A DNA stretch of 64,000 bases from Apostichopus japonicus. Lineage: Eukaryota; Echinodermata; Holothuroidea; Aspidochirotida; Stichopodidae. The stretch is taken from positions 7,500,213-7,564,212 of the forward strand of contig NC_092574.1 in the NCBI RefSeq assembly GCF_037975245.1. Direction: 5' to 3'. The translations under genes and the position numbers were made by a program. A model generated the notes under the pieces. It did not search any database. It was not told the origin of the DNA and saw nothing but the letters and a program-made list of their open reading frames with translations. Shown piece after piece: positions 33,201 through 43,083 of this stretch (position 1 is its first letter; each line of letters starts with the position of its first letter).

Positions 33201-34943
33201 ATGGTGCCATGAATGGCCAACTTGTCACCAAGCGTTTAGCTAGTGACAACTTGCTAGAGTAGAGACCACATTATTTTTGTGATTTAATGTGTAAGTCAAT
33301 GGTGTTTTTTATCGGCGTATGCTACCCTACCACTCACTAGTGTTACACTACCAGGCCATGTAACAGTTATGTTATGTTCTAAATGAGGCTTAACCTACAC
33401 TCATAGGCGTAGGAGGCGGGGGGCTGGGGGGACTGCAGCCCCCAACCCAAAATTTTTGTGAAAATGCGGGCAATATGATGAGAATTTTTTGGGCACCTAC
33501 TGAAAGAAAAATAATTTGCAATGTGTTTTTCAATGGTTAAACAAATATTATTATCATCATTATTATTGTAACGTATTCCCCAATAATTCTCACCAATATG
33601 GAAGGGTAATAACATCAAAGTGGCTATTCTTACGACTGTTTGTAAGAATAATTTCCGACTACGCATGCGCAGTTGTTATTTTTATGACAGGAGTACTATT
33701 TTTTACGACCAGGAGTAACAATAATTTCCAGTTAGGGTTAGTGTCAGGGTTAGGATTGGGGTTTAGGGTTAAAGTTAGGGTTAGGATTACCCCTACTACA
33801 TGCGCAGTTGCTTTATTTACTTTACTGCGCTTGAATTCGCCTTATGTCATAAGAATATTTTATAAATAATTGTTACGACTAGTCGTAAGAATAGCCACGG
33901 TCTAATAACATGGCGGTATCCAGTCAAAACGTCCCTTTACCAAAACGTCCCCGCTTTTTTAAGACCAAAACGTCCCCGCTTTTTACCAAAACGTCCCCGC
34001 AGTCAAAACGTTCCCGCGAGTGAGTCAAAACGTCCCCGCTTTTTATAATCAGTTGGAATGCAAGTGTGAATGTTTTTAGTTCAAATCAAAGAGTAAGGAT
34101 AATTATACTTCTGGTTGAAACACAGTTTTTAGGGAGTGGGAAGTGCCGGTTATGAGGGCGGAAACATTTTTGAGTAAAATTTTCTGAGGTAAGATAATAT
34201 AAATAGAAAATGAATGCAAGAGGGCTGTATAGGGTAATAGGATTTTTTTAAACACGAGTTGGTTTCTGAATGAATATATACGATATTGAGGGAAGGGAAT
34301 AAAAAAGATTTTTTTTTACGTACAACAAGTTACTTTTGGAATATGCGAGACGGGCTGGATGAACGTGATATATGTTTTCCTACAGCATATACGTTTATTT
34401 TTTTTTTTCTGAATTCAAATTATAACTTGAAATTAATATATTCATAACTGTGAATGAATGTTATAGACGGGGACGTTTTGACTTACGGGGACGTTTTGAC
34501 CAACGGGGACGTTTTGACCAACGGGGACGTTTTGATCAAAAGCGGGGACGTTTTGACCAAAAGCGGGGACGTTTTGGTACGGGGACGTTTTGGTAAAGGG
34601 ACGTTTTGACTGGTAAGCAACATGGCAATGATTGCATGTTATTGGCATGCGATGTAACAACCGATGCATGCCTAGCCTATATGTTGTGCACATTAGCATG
34701 TTGAATGCGCGAAAAAATTTGGATATATTTTTCGGGCAAGTCGTTACAGCCCCCCCCCCCCCCAAAAAAATAATCAAATTGGGCTCCTACGCCTATGCCT
34801 ACACTACAGCCTACAGGTTGGCCATAGCCCTAGCTTACAGTAGGCCTGGGCCTATGCTAGGCCAAACTTAGGCTAGGTTACCTCATAACAACACGTTTCC
34901 CTTTGAAGTCAACGTCGCCAATTCCAAGTTTGTTCAGGGCCAT
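24177..34943 (-). CDS. PGK1: Phosphoglycerate kinase gene, nine exons seen, C-terminus missing
   Basis: PGK transfers phosphate from 1,3-bisphosphoglycerate to ADP in glycolysis, in the cytosol. Exons (minus strand): 34882-34943, 32736-32786, 32106-32258, 31343-31487, 29829-29932, 28411-28530, 27612-27726, 25593-25772, 24177-24253. Every junction has GT-AG sites and phases that join cleanly, giving 1007 nt (335 codons plus 2 nt). The start has a strong context (CAAACATGGCC). Visible signatures include [54 protein letters not shown] and GLDCGP...IVWNG. There are no stops or frameshifts, so the exons look functional. The last roughly 80 residues, which in this family hold GVFE, the GGGDTA nucleotide loop and STGGGAS, were not found between 1 and 24176. 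They may lie beyond the window after a very large intron, or be lost. Introns are loaded with transposable elements. Confidence 0.95.
24623..24710. repeat. Perfect 44-bp tandem duplication
   Basis: Two identical adjacent 44-bp copies (24623-24666 and 24667-24710), each beginning ATCTATTTGGAATTTC, in PGK intron 8. Identity implies a recent event. Confidence 0.95.
24775..25137. mobile_element. hAT-like MITE in PGK intron 8
   Basis: Ends CAGGGGTGGGCAACC and GGGTGCCCACCCCAG are inverted repeats. A perfect 8-bp duplication CTGTAAAG lies at 24767-24774 and 25138-25145. The GGGCCGCATGTGGCCC-like interior near the right end is typical of a widespread hAT MITE type. Non-coding. Confidence 0.92.
25270..25612 (-). 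repeat. PGK1: Triplicated PGK exon 8/intron 8 boundary
   Basis: Three direct copies, 137 and 124 bp apart, start with ACTAAATATCTGTTC or a variant (about 25271, 25408, 25532). The copy nearest the exon contains the real exon end and donor. The two intronic copies retain degraded versions of the last exon bases (GGACCCT or GTCCC on the minus strand) and of the GTAAT donor region. Confidence 0.75.
25593..25772 (-). CDS. PGK1: PGK exon 8
   Basis: Exactly 60 codons (residues 251-310), from [10 protein letters not shown] to GIKDPWM, including [15 protein letters not shown]. Acceptor TGATCCAG, donor GTAATA. Its 3' end belongs to a triplicated block at 25270-25612. Confidence 0.94.
26242..26586. 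mobile_element. TTAA-flanked MITE 1 in PGK intron 7
   Basis: TTAA lies immediately outside both ends (26238-26241, 26587-26590). Ends are AGGGTGTGAAGACTCGC and GCGAGTCTTCAATGCCT. TTAA targets are used by piggyBac and Kolobok transposases; AGG-type ends favour Kolobok, as an inference. Length 345 bp, non-coding. Confidence 0.8.
26953..27566. mobile_element. TTAA-flanked MITE 2 in PGK intron 7
   Basis: TTAA at 26949-26952 and 27567-27570 flanks inverted ends AGCAGCATTTTGCG and GCTAAATGCTGCT. Length 614 bp. Short frames inside are not credible genes. It begins 363 bp past MITE 1, so intron 7 has been targeted at least twice. Confidence 0.8.
27612..27726 (-). CDS. PGK1: PGK exon 7
   Basis: Encodes residues 212-250. 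GGAKVQDKI spans the junction, followed by [16 protein letters not shown], in the nucleotide-binding domain. Ends in phase 0 with donor GTAAGT. Confidence 0.93.
28411..28530 (-). CDS. PGK1: PGK exon 6
   Basis: Encodes residues 172-212: the hinge-side segment [10 protein letters not shown] and FLAILGG. Acceptor TTCTCATAG, donor GTAAGC. Confidence 0.93.
29829..29932 (-). CDS. PGK1: PGK exon 5
   Basis: Encodes residues 138-172, with the conserved [16 protein letters not shown] segment. The acceptor (CCCCGGTAG) has a poor pyrimidine tract. Donor GTACGT. Confidence 0.93.
30036..30163. repeat. Fold-back element in PGK intron 4
   Basis: Inverted arms of about 47 bp (30036-30083 and 30117-30163) surround a 33-bp loop. 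The paired motifs are GATCCTAGCAGGATCTT with AAGATCCTGCTAGGATC, and GTAGGCCTGAC with GTCAGGCCCTA. A few mismatches lie mid-arm. It could be a small fold-back transposon or a transcribed hairpin. Confidence 0.8.
30975..31285 (-). mobile_element. tRNA-derived SINE-like copy 1
   Basis: Read on the minus strand: a tRNA-like head with B-box-like GTGTTCGATACCC, a shared body (GATTGCTCTTGGATG, AAAGTCATTTCAGATGGG on plus), and an (ATT)n tail near 30975. The head, body and trinucleotide tail order is typical of SINEs. Paired with copy 2 at 31552-31850. Confidence 0.7.
31343..31487 (-). CDS. PGK1: PGK exon 4
   Basis: Encodes residues 89-137 with ILLENLRFH. Acceptor CCCTTTTAG, donor GTGTGT. SINE-like copies lie on both sides, 58 bp downstream and 65 bp upstream. 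Confidence 0.93.
31552..31850 (-). mobile_element. tRNA-derived SINE-like copy 2
   Basis: Same family and orientation as copy 1. Long shared words include GCTAAGCCTCATTGCTTC and ATTGCTCTTGGATGAAAAA. The B-box region is more diverged here (CCCGGAAACTCCC on plus). The AATAATAATAAATAAT run at 31552 is the tail. Confidence 0.7.
32106..32258 (-). CDS. PGK1: PGK exon 3
   Basis: Encodes residues 38-89 including SHLGRPDG, whose His62 and Arg65 match the 3-phosphoglycerate-binding pair. Acceptor CCTGTTAG, donor GTGAGT. Confidence 0.94.
32736..32786 (-). CDS. PGK1: PGK exon 2
   Basis: Encodes residues 21-38, with the substrate-binding DFNVP motif. Acceptor TTTTCAG, donor GTGAGA. Phase 2 at both ends. 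Confidence 0.93.
33620..33898. mobile_element. Nested MITE with perfect 18-bp TIRs
   Basis: The ends are exact inverted repeats of GTGGCTATTCTTACGACT (33620-33637 and 33881-33898). ACATGCGCAGTTG-like words recur inside at both ends. Degenerate TTAGGG repeats lie in the centre. No clear target duplication. Confidence 0.85.
33733..33790 (+). repeat. Degenerate TTAGGG-like run inside the nested MITE
   Basis: Roughly eight irregular GGGTTAG/GGGTTT units. Because they sit in the middle of a MITE they are better explained as part of that mobile element than as a fossil telomere. Confidence 0.7.
33920..34612. mobile_element. Nested element with multiple AAAACGTCCCCG subterminal repeats
   Basis: Ends CCAGTCAAAACGTCCC and GGGACGTTTTGACTGG are inverted. 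Inside each end, AAAACGTCCCCG recurs in one orientation on the left (about 5 times) and in the opposite orientation on the right (about 7 times). Such clusters are typical of transposase-binding sites. The middle is AT-rich and non-coding. Confidence 0.85.
34882..34943 (-). CDS. PGK1: PGK exon 1 (start codon)
   Basis: Encodes residues 1-20 plus two bases of Arg21 ([20 protein letters not shown]). ATG at 34943-34941; donor GTAACC after 34882. The translation start is supported by an A at -3 and a G at +4. Confidence 0.93.
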
Positions 34944-35300
34944 GTTTGATGTAATGTATGTTCTGCGTCGACTAAGTAAAGAATAGCAGTCCTAACACAA
35001 CCATATACTGTTCCAGCCCTGCCTTCAAGATTATTTAATTCCCTTTGGAGTGCGTACGTGCAGCACAGACAAGTCGGAGGGCTGAGGTTGTTAGTTCCAA
35101 GGTGTTTCGACAACAGGGAAGTTGACCTGTGACGTACTTCCGTTTTCAAAAGCCCTCACTAGTATTCCTATGGCACCTCGGAACTAACCTCAGCCTTGCT
35201 TTGTACGGCAAGAAAGTACCAGCGCGAAGTACAAACACTATGCGGTATGCCTTTGACATAACTAAAGTGATAAAGTTTACATAAATCACTCCAAATGGTG
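34944..35300 (-). promoter_or_regulatory. PGK1: PGK upstream and 5' UTR region
   Basis: This is the likely leader and promoter of PGK by position. No convincing TATA box is visible. A GTCGACGCAGAACATACATTAC stretch precedes the ATG without an upstream in-frame ATG close by. Whether the leader is spliced cannot be told. Confidence 0.35.
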
Positions 35301-36770
35301 ATATCGTGTGCCGCATTTCGCCAAAAATGTGGCAGTGTACTGCAGCTTCACAGGTAATTATTAAGAAGCGATAGTAGAAGCATTTACATAGGAATATAAT
35401 TACTTTAGTGTCGTCTGCCCATCTAATGATCTAGTGAGTAATGCTATATTGTTATTCACTGGACCTTGGAAAGTTGGATGTAGGCTAGTTAGCCTACTGT
35501 AGGCCCCTAGGCCTAGACCAGCTATACGGCTGTCCTTTTGGATGCGAAATGACTTAAGCCTAATGACAGCAATTATCACCACCTCATTTTACTTATCTTT
35601 ATCCTTCTTTATCCTTTATTCCTAACGATAGATCCACATGCCAGAATAACTGAAGATGACATTTACATAGCCTACCTTGCCCTTGGTCTACTGAAGAGCC
35701 ATACTGGAAAGTACGACCTTTCACACAAAGATCTTTGGCGTATGGAAGTGTACGCCAATAAATTTGGCGTACGGCGTACATTACTGCCCCAGGGAAAAGT
35801 ACAACAGTTGGCGTGGCGTATCGCGTAAGCGTGGAGGAAAATTCAGCTGCAACAGTGCAAGTGACGCAACATGGTTCATACCATCGAGTTTAATAAATCT
35901 GGAGAAACTTTCACACAGTAAATACGTGCATACCATGCATGGAGGGTCATGTGATGTGTTCCAGGGTGGTACTAATATATTACTATCACTATTATGCATG
36001 ATGATTTCACCCAAATTTTCATTACACGAAACCTCCATATATACAATTACAGATGTAAGTTATATGGTCCGGGAAGTGCCATTTCCTGCGATCTGGGAGG
36101 CATTATTGACCAAAACTTTTTGTGTACGCTCCGCGCCAACCGATGGTGGTGCTCCGCTTAGATAGTGTGGCGTACAAATACAGAACAAAACCACATCCAC
36201 CTTGGCGTATTTCTTTGGCATATGGTCACAGTTCTTTCCAGTCTGAAGAGTAAGATTCTAACATAGGTTCGCCTAGGTCATAACGAAGCCTACAATATTT
36301 CAGTCTATTAATATATCTACTAGAATTGTACAAATATTCAAACACATTCTCCATTTGCAACATATTCCCAACAATGTACAAGTTAGTGTGGCAAAAGGGT
36401 ATAGGGCCTAAGCAGTAAAGCAGGCTAAAGCCTAGCCAGTACTCTGAGTCTTGAGGTAGGCTAGGCCAAAGCCTATAGCCAGGTATGTTCTGGATAGTAA
36501 CTTTAATTACAGGCAATTTGCACAAATTTACTCAACTATGATTTAAAGGCCTAATGATATTCACTTACCATGTTTGGACAAAGCTTTGTAGGCAATACAA
36601 CACACTCAAGCCACCACTCGTGATAACATCTCATCTATTGATGACAATATGTGACTGAATGTAGATATGCATCAAACTGTTTGCACTCTCACTTCATAAG
36701 GTGGGATCTGTTATCCTGCATAATCTACTACCCACTTTGCAACATTAACATTTAACTGAAAACTGCATGC
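35300..36770. other. Gene-free stretch upstream of PGK
   Basis: No exon recognised. The segment at 35725-36215 is bounded by related TTTGGCGTATGG / TTTGGCATATGG words. A sub-segment at 36060-36170 matches 37680-37790 (shared word CGCTCCGCGCCAACCGATGG), marking a dispersed repeat. Confidence 0.5.
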
Positions 36771-36815
36771 ACAGACTAATATGGAAATATTACACAAAAG
36801 TAGGTGTGTGGAAAG

Positions 36816-37505
36816 CAGGCGCGGATCCAGGGGGGGTCCAGGGGGTCCGGACCCCCCCTGCTCTTTGCCCAAAAAAAAAGAGAAAAAAAAAAGGGAAAAA
36901 AAAAGAGAGAGAAAAAATAATTAAATTAAACGCCAATTTTAAACATGTAGGACGTCAGAAGGCGGTTATCCTTACAAGTCAGCCAGGTGTATCTTTTCCG
37001 TCAATTTTCAGACCGAAAAGTTTCAAAATTGAGGTGGTGTTCGAATTGTTTTGGGCGGTGAGGTGGCAGAGCGGTAGGCTGCATAGGATGCGCCGACGAA
37101 TTCTTCATGAGAGATCGTTTTCTGCGGTGAGAAGGCATAAAACTGTTCTCCGATCAACAATGGGCAAGGAGCGTCTCACAGCTCTTGTTCTCATGAACAC
37201 GTATTATAACACTCCTATCGACACTGACGAAGTGGTCCGAAAGCTCATTGAGAAACATCCACGGCGTTTGTTCTCTCCAATCTACCATGAATAGATCATC
37301 AATAAAACTAGCTAACTCGTACTGATGCAGATACATTTCGAGTGAGTTTTTGTAGGTGCTTTGAATGGCTAAATTGAAGGGGGTTCCCTGTTGTACTTAA
37401 ATATCCAAGAATTTCACAATGGATAGAGGGAAACCCACTCCCCTTAGAGCCTAGGATCACTGGAGGCCAACCCCTCACCCTTCCAGAATCCTGGATCCGG
37501 CCCTG
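36816..37505 (+). mobile_element. hAT deletion derivative
   Basis: Left end CAGGCGCGGATCCAGG and right end CCTGGATCCGGCCCTG form inverted repeats. The interior retains a piece of hAT transposase (see 37098-37294). A clean 8-bp duplication was not found. A second candidate right end (GCATCCGCCCCTG at 37838-37850) is followed by GAAAG, which also precedes the left end. So the true right boundary is uncertain and two related elements may overlap. Confidence 0.7.
37098..37294 (+). pseudogene. hAT transposase C-terminal dimerisation segment (fragment)
   Basis: The frame ending at 37294 contains ERSFSAVRRHKTVLRSTMGK followed by ERLTALVLMNTYYN, IDTDEVVRKLI and KHPRRLF. This order (RSFSALRR.K..LRSTM..ERL, then the HPRR tail) is characteristic of the C-terminal dimerisation region of hAT transposases of the ZMYM1/TTF-type group. 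Everything N-terminal (BED/TTF zinc finger, RNase H-like core) is missing and replaced by low-complexity Lys-rich sequence, so the element cannot encode a transposase. The frame itself is open up to the natural-looking stop. Confidence 0.75.
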
Positions 37506-37679
37506 CATCAAACAGTGGTGACGGAACGGAAGGGGGATTGGTGGCTAAAGGCATTATGATTTTTGTATCATCTCAACTCATCTGATATATATTACCATAT
37601 TTCATAGATTGTTTTTTTCTCATCAATTGAGAAATTGCAGACATGAGATCCATATTTTCAGGCTAGGTACATGCGGCTT

Positions 37680-37850
37680 AGAATACTCGGGAAGTGCCGT
37701 TTCCGGCCATCTGGGGGGGTTTGTAAAGACCAAAATTTTCTGGTACGCTCCGCGCCAACCGATGGTGGCGCTCCGCTTAGATAGTCTTTCGATCAGGCGC
37801 GGCTGGACCAGTCAGACCCCCCCCTGTCAAAAATCCTGCATCCGCCCCTG
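37680..37850. repeat. Dispersed repeat matching 36060-36170, with hAT-like right end
   Basis: Shares GGGAAGTGCC and CGCTCCGCGCCAACCGATGG with the earlier copy, then ends TCCTGCATCCGCCCCTG, a typical hAT-type terminus. Confidence 0.6.
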
Positions 37851-38944
37851 GAAAGAGGGAGGGGAGTGGGGTGGAAGGTGGAGGGAGGGTTGCTTCTTCA
37901 CTGCATTTTCCTGGGACAACTATGGCACTATCTGAGTGGAGCACTAAAATAATACAAGCAAGAAAACGTTTGCCATATGCTTCTCTGATACCGGAAATGA
38001 CACTTTCCAGACATTAAAAGTTGCATAAAGCACTCCACTTGTTCATAAGAGGCGAGAAAATGTTTCAAAGTTGGTTCTTATAAGTCAGGAGTATATTACT
38101 ACTCTGATCTGGTCGCCATAACATGTCTCTCTTGTGAAAAGTACACCTACTCTTTCGGAAAAATGGGTAAAATCAAATTCCGTTTTCAAAGTCGAATGGA
38201 CAATGTATGTATGACGACTTATAAATGATCTGGCTCTTTGCCTCACTTTTCTCAAGGCTTCACCGCTTCAACACACGATTACTTTAATTATGTCCCATTG
38301 AGATACTTTTCTTGACTCACAGGCAAAATGTTTATCGATCCTTCCATACAGAATCTCATATAATCTTTGATACAGCAATTTTTTTTATTCTCGTATATTC
38401 TCCTATAGGCAAATATGGAGAATAGATGTGCAATACAGTGTGTCAGTTGTGAGAAGCATGTCCTCTACCTTGCACACCATGTAGCCAGGCAACACCAGGT
38501 GAAGGACAAAGGCCAAAGATTGCGGCTTACGTACTAGTGAGGACAAATGTAAGTAGCAAATGTTTGTGAAAAGTATCATATTCACTAAAATGTAAGAAGT
38601 AAAGTTCTAATATTTTGACAAGTAAAATTACTGCCTTTTTTTATTAAGGAACTCACATTCTTCTTCCAATTTGAATGACAGCATCTAGCTCTCTCCTTTT
38701 CTGCTCAATCAGCATGCAATTTTGTAGTAGCATCCTGTACTTCTGCCCTTAATCAAAAGTACTTTTATTGCAAGTTACTTTCAGATATAACCCTTCACGG
38801 TTCAAAAGGTCTCCTGTTAGAAATAACCCTTCACAGTTCACAAGGTCTCACCTGTTAGATCTAAAGATGCAGTACTTTAAGTGGCTAGACCATGTTTCAT
38901 ATTGTGTGATGTAGTGGGGCGGTTTAGCCCAAATATTCAAAAGG

Positions 38945-39180
38945 ATTGTGCATTTTGTGATACAAGCACCAAATTTGGCACACATGTATATTAACAAGTT
39001 GCGAACATATTCAGATATTGGGCCACTCGGAATTCTCTCGTTATGTCCGCCATATTGGATTTCAAAATGGCCGCCATTTGAAATCTACATTTGCGATTAT
39101 CTCTGGGTCAAATGCTGCTATTGACTTCATTTTAGTGTCTAAATGTATGTTTTGGGGGGCAAGGAATCCAATGGTACCAA
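38945..39180 (+). repeat. Left terminal inverted repeat
   Basis: Pairs with 43375-43610. Contains TGTCCGCCATATTGGATTTC and the near-palindromic AAAATGGCCGCCATTT. Confidence 0.9.
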
Positions 39181-39216
39181 TTTCACAATCCAACGCACAA
39201 TCCATGCACAATTCTT

Positions 39217-39272
39217 AAGTAGGCTGAGGGGGCTGCAGCCTGGTAAGAGGCTGCAGCCCCCTCAGCCTACTT
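39217..39272. terminator. Perfect 24-bp hairpin at the 3' side of the element gene
   Basis: Perfectly complementary 24-bp arms at 39217-39240 and 39249-39272, with an 8-nt loop (TGGTAAGA). Each arm contains the GGCTGCAGCC palindrome. It lies between the left TIR and the stop codon of the minus-strand gene, so a role in transcript end formation or transposition is possible. The terminator label is tentative. Confidence 0.5.
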
Positions 39273-39380
39273 GGTATCTGAGGCTAGGTATATATCGGTA
39301 CTGAAGATACGTGTACATTAACAGTGTCATGTTAACAAGTTCAGCACTGCCACGAGTACATGTATGTTGTGGACTCATCG

Positions 39381-42300
39381 TCATGTGCAGTCCCCTTCAC
39401 ACATTAAGAGGGCTGTGCACTGAAGGGCAGCCTTCTTGCATTTGCAGCGCCTCACACACCCTTTCTGGCACTTGCAAGAAACCAGCTCAATGCAGCTGTG
39501 AGCTGCCTCAGGTAGCCTGGTCCAGTATGGTGTGTAGTGTCCTCCAGTCATTGACCAACCCCAGTTGGTTGGTGGAGGGAGCTCTGATGCTGGCAGCAGT
39601 ATCTGACCCCACACATGTCCACCTTGATACACTGCCCTCTTGACATGTTCCTCTAAAGCTGCCTTCGTTGGAGGGATCAGCTGCACATCGTTCTTCCTTG
39701 CGAAGAGTTTCCTCCTGGCCGTGTCAATGTCCGTGCATTTGCTGGTTCGATCATACAACAGGATCACGAACCTCTCGATGATGCACATTGCATCGTTTGG
39801 TATGTCACGTGGTGCGGAGGACAGCAGTCTTCTTGCCATGTCTGGCAGTTAGAGCGTGGAACATTGGCAGTGCACGAGCCTTCTCTCGTCCCAGTCCAGC
39901 TGCTATTTCGTGTGCTGCTAGGTATCGGAATCTTTGGCCTGTTCCAAATGCCAGCCATAGTTCGTCTTCTGGTTGCTACTCCTGTACCAGGGACACTGCC
40001 AGCACCACAACATCGGTGTCTACAGTCCAGATGACTATTGAATGGTGTCCATGCTTGGCTGCATGAGATGCATGCAGCAACATCCGACTGTCAGCCTCTT
40101 CATGGTTACATGGGGCGAGTAAGGTCAGATCTGGTAGTAGTGGCTTGCTGAGCACTGCCTCTCCATCAGTAATGACGAGTTGCTTGTCCTCCTGGTCAAA
40201 CCATTCCATGAGAGCTGCTGAGAGGAACCTGAACAACTCGGTCTTGTTGCTGTCCACTCGTAGGAAGTTCTGCCAGTTTCCTGGTATGGCTGCGTTGGCC
40301 ACCACATGTCTCCGCACGCCTTGTCCCCGCTTTGCACGTGTACTACCTTTCAGTGAATCAGCAAGGTAAGTATCCCAGACCAGATCCAGGCGTGACACTG
40401 TTTGCAGCTTCGTAGATATATATGGGATGAAGATCTGATGTGCATACTCTTCAAAGGTCTTTAATGCAGCCGGCTTCAGCATCTGGACGATGGCTGCTCC
40501 ATAAAGCACTATACAGGTAGTGACAGGAGTCTCTGTCTTGGCGTTGGAGACTTCTTCCAAGCATGTGATGAGATCATTCTTGGTACCAGTGAAGAGGTTT
40601 CCACCAGCAGACAGTGCAGGAGGACATGCCTGGTTCTCGTGACGAAAGAACTCCTCAAGGTTTCCATCCCTTGGCAGCTAATGTACAGGCGTGCGAAGAG
40701 TTCACGGTCATTCTTGATGGAGGCGAGCTGTTGCTGACCTTTGCTCTGGTTTCTTGGAGTGGAAGTGCTGAACACCTTGTTACGACGAATGGGGTCGTCC
40801 AGTGCCTTTGTTCTGTCCAACAGACACTCTCTGGTGGCTCTTGGCCAATCCTATTGGCTTTCATCACGGTCTCCACGGCTGCAGGACCTGCGATGTCCTT
40901 TGTGTCCAGTGTGACTAGATCCTGACTGTTCTCCTCGAATGGGTTGCCCATCTCCTCTATGACACCGACGAAAGAGCGAATATCTTTCACAAATGAGGCC
41001 TGTACACTTGGCGTCTGATCATGATGACGTGTGTCTGCTGTTTGCCGTCTCCAGTATTGGTTCCCGTCATGGAATTCTTCACCCTAGCAACTTCTGGTCC
41101 CGCAACCATCCAGCGACGAAGGGCACTAGGGTTGTCAGTGAGCCCAACTGCGCCACCGTCTCCTTTGATGCAGGCATTATTCTGCTCATGTGCCTGGTCA
41201 ATAGGGATTGAAGAGAACACCATCTGTTTTCTTAACTGTGAAATGGCCTTCACTGAATTTCTTGGCTACGTCCCGGTGTTTGGTAGTGAGTTAGGCCATG
41301 TCCTTCAGGTGCACTGGTATCCACCTAGCATAGTGGGTATGATCTAGTGCGTGGAACCAGGTGACCAGCTCTGTCAGAGCATCGAGGTACATCATCAACG
41401 ATCCCTGCCTGAGAGAACGCACATACACTAGAACCAACAGTTCTAGTTCCAGCACAGTTGCCCAATAGCGAAACTGGGGGATGTTGTCTCGTCTCTGGCG
41501 ACACCAGTCTTCAAACGCAGGAAGGTCCTCTGCATCCCTGGTTTCTCCCAGACAGTAGTGGTTGTAGGCATGGTGTTGCAGGATGTACAGTGCTGCTGCA
41601 GTCACTTGATGTGCTCTTCTTGTGCGCAAGACATGAGATGCTCGCAGGAGTGAGTCTGCTGTCCCGGCTGTCGCAATCTCGGCTTGCACAAGTGCTTGCA
41701 CCCAACCACTCCCTTGCAGCCAGTCCCCCAGTGTTTTCAGTGCCGCCATCTCTATGTGGAGACCACCAAACATCACCACTATGTGGTCTTCACCATAACT
41801 CTCTTGCCACTTCCACTGTATCTGCTTGGCCAAAGCAAACAGTGGCTGATCCAAGGTGACCACTGGTGTCCAGGATTCAGGTGTTCTACAGCTTTCTTCA
41901 CAACGTCCATTGAATGCCGGATCATGGCCACAGTGTGGGCACTTTCCAGGAAGAGTGGAAGCAGCGACGTGGGCAGATGACTCTAGCATCTGGTGGCTGT
42001 CGGCTGGCATGAAATGCAGCCCAAGATGTGTTTTCATTGTCCACTGTACCAGTGTTGTCTTCCAGGACTTGTTTTGCATTGCCTAGACATTGGTATTCTT
42101 CATCAGTCTGCTGTTTGAAGTCTCCTCTGGCCAATGACACAACTCCAGCAGCTGGGACAGGCGACTTCTTAATGCTGCTAGTGACGGGGTACATAAGTAT
42201 AATAGTGCGGCAAAGGGGCGACAGTCTTGGACAGTGCATCCCCAGATTCTCCAGCAACGACGATGCTCCGATTTATTCCTTCGCCAGTGTAAGAAGGATG

Positions 42301-43083
42301 TTGTATGAGGGAGGTAGCGGTACCATGGAAGGAGTCTTTTGATGTTGTTGTACTAGGGTTGTGATCTATGTTGTCTACAGCGGCAGTTGTGAACACTTCG
42401 CCAAGCATTTTCGAAGGGCAGACCACTTGTTCTCTGTGAAACTGTTGGCAGACATTGTTGCCCAACTGTGCTGAGTGCTGGAGCACTCTATCATAACAGA
42501 TGCTCAGGCAAAGGTCTGACAGTCTGTCGACCAATTCCTTCTTGCGTGTATGAGCATGCAACATCATCCCGATGTATGTTGGAAGTGGGGTCTCTTGTGC
42601 AACACTGTGGCTGACACAGGTGGATGATGTGGTGCCACGTGTTCGCTTGTGTTTTACGCTGTTGAACTTCAGTATCTGGGCTGAGGTATTTGCTGCAGGG
42701 TTAGTGTCTGCCATCTGGTCCTTGATGCTGGGTCCCTCTAGGATCATGCTGACTAGGGCAAGCAGCAACGGTGGCACATCTTGACATCCTCCAGGGAATC
42801 CTGTGAAGGGCTTGGCTTCTCCAAACATGTGACGGCGAACAATGTGTGCAGCACGGGCAAGATGGACTGCATCACTATCACTGTCCAGCTCGCAGGCTTT
42901 GTCAAGAGCAGCACCGAGATCTTCTTCAAATGCCATCAGGATGTCTCTCCCCTTGGTGTGTGCCCGCATGTCAGGAAACTGAGATAGCAGTCTCTGTTTC
43001 AGTCGTGTGGAGTGGAGTCTTGTGTCGAACTGCACTCCAAGCTGTTCCATTCTGGACTGATAGAGGTGGACAAGATCGGCCAA
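39381..43083 (-). pseudogene. Large transposon-borne protein with PIN/FEN-like motif and Cys-rich tail, frameshifted
   Basis: One protein-like product reads across successive minus-strand frames: 43083-42178 (MADLVHLYQSRMEQ...), about 42200-41960, about 41900-41291, 41253-40987, 40990-40760, 40820-40660, 40560-39976 and 39958-39381. At least six frame changes make it non-functional. Notable segments: DQAHEQNNACIKGDGGAVGL; NHEEADSRMLLHA followed by TVDTDVVVLAV, which has the acidic pattern of PIN/FEN-type nucleases; a gap after LPMFHALT that suggests a small deletion; and a C-terminal Cys cluster CKCQKGCVRRCKCKK...CEGDC. I recall similar multi-copy uncharacterised proteins in corals and other marine invertebrates, but cannot verify that here. 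With TIRs on both sides it is probably the element's own gene, perhaps the transposase or an accessory protein. Length would be about 1,200 residues. Confidence 0.75.

Larger units (their letters stand above)
33402..34797. mobile_element. hAT-like element with nested insertions
   Basis: Inverted ends CATAGGCGTAGGAG and CTCCTACGCCTATG are flanked by a perfect 8-bp duplication CCTACACT (33394-33401, 34798-34805). G-rich and C-rich runs follow each end. At 1396 bp it is inflated by two internal elements (33620-33898 and 33920-34612). It lies in PGK intron 1, about 85 bp downstream of exon 1. Confidence 0.9.

Noticed and set aside
33733-33790. Interstitial telomere
   Set aside because: The TTAGGG-like units are irregular and lie in the centre of a MITE with perfect TIRs, so they belong to the mobile element.
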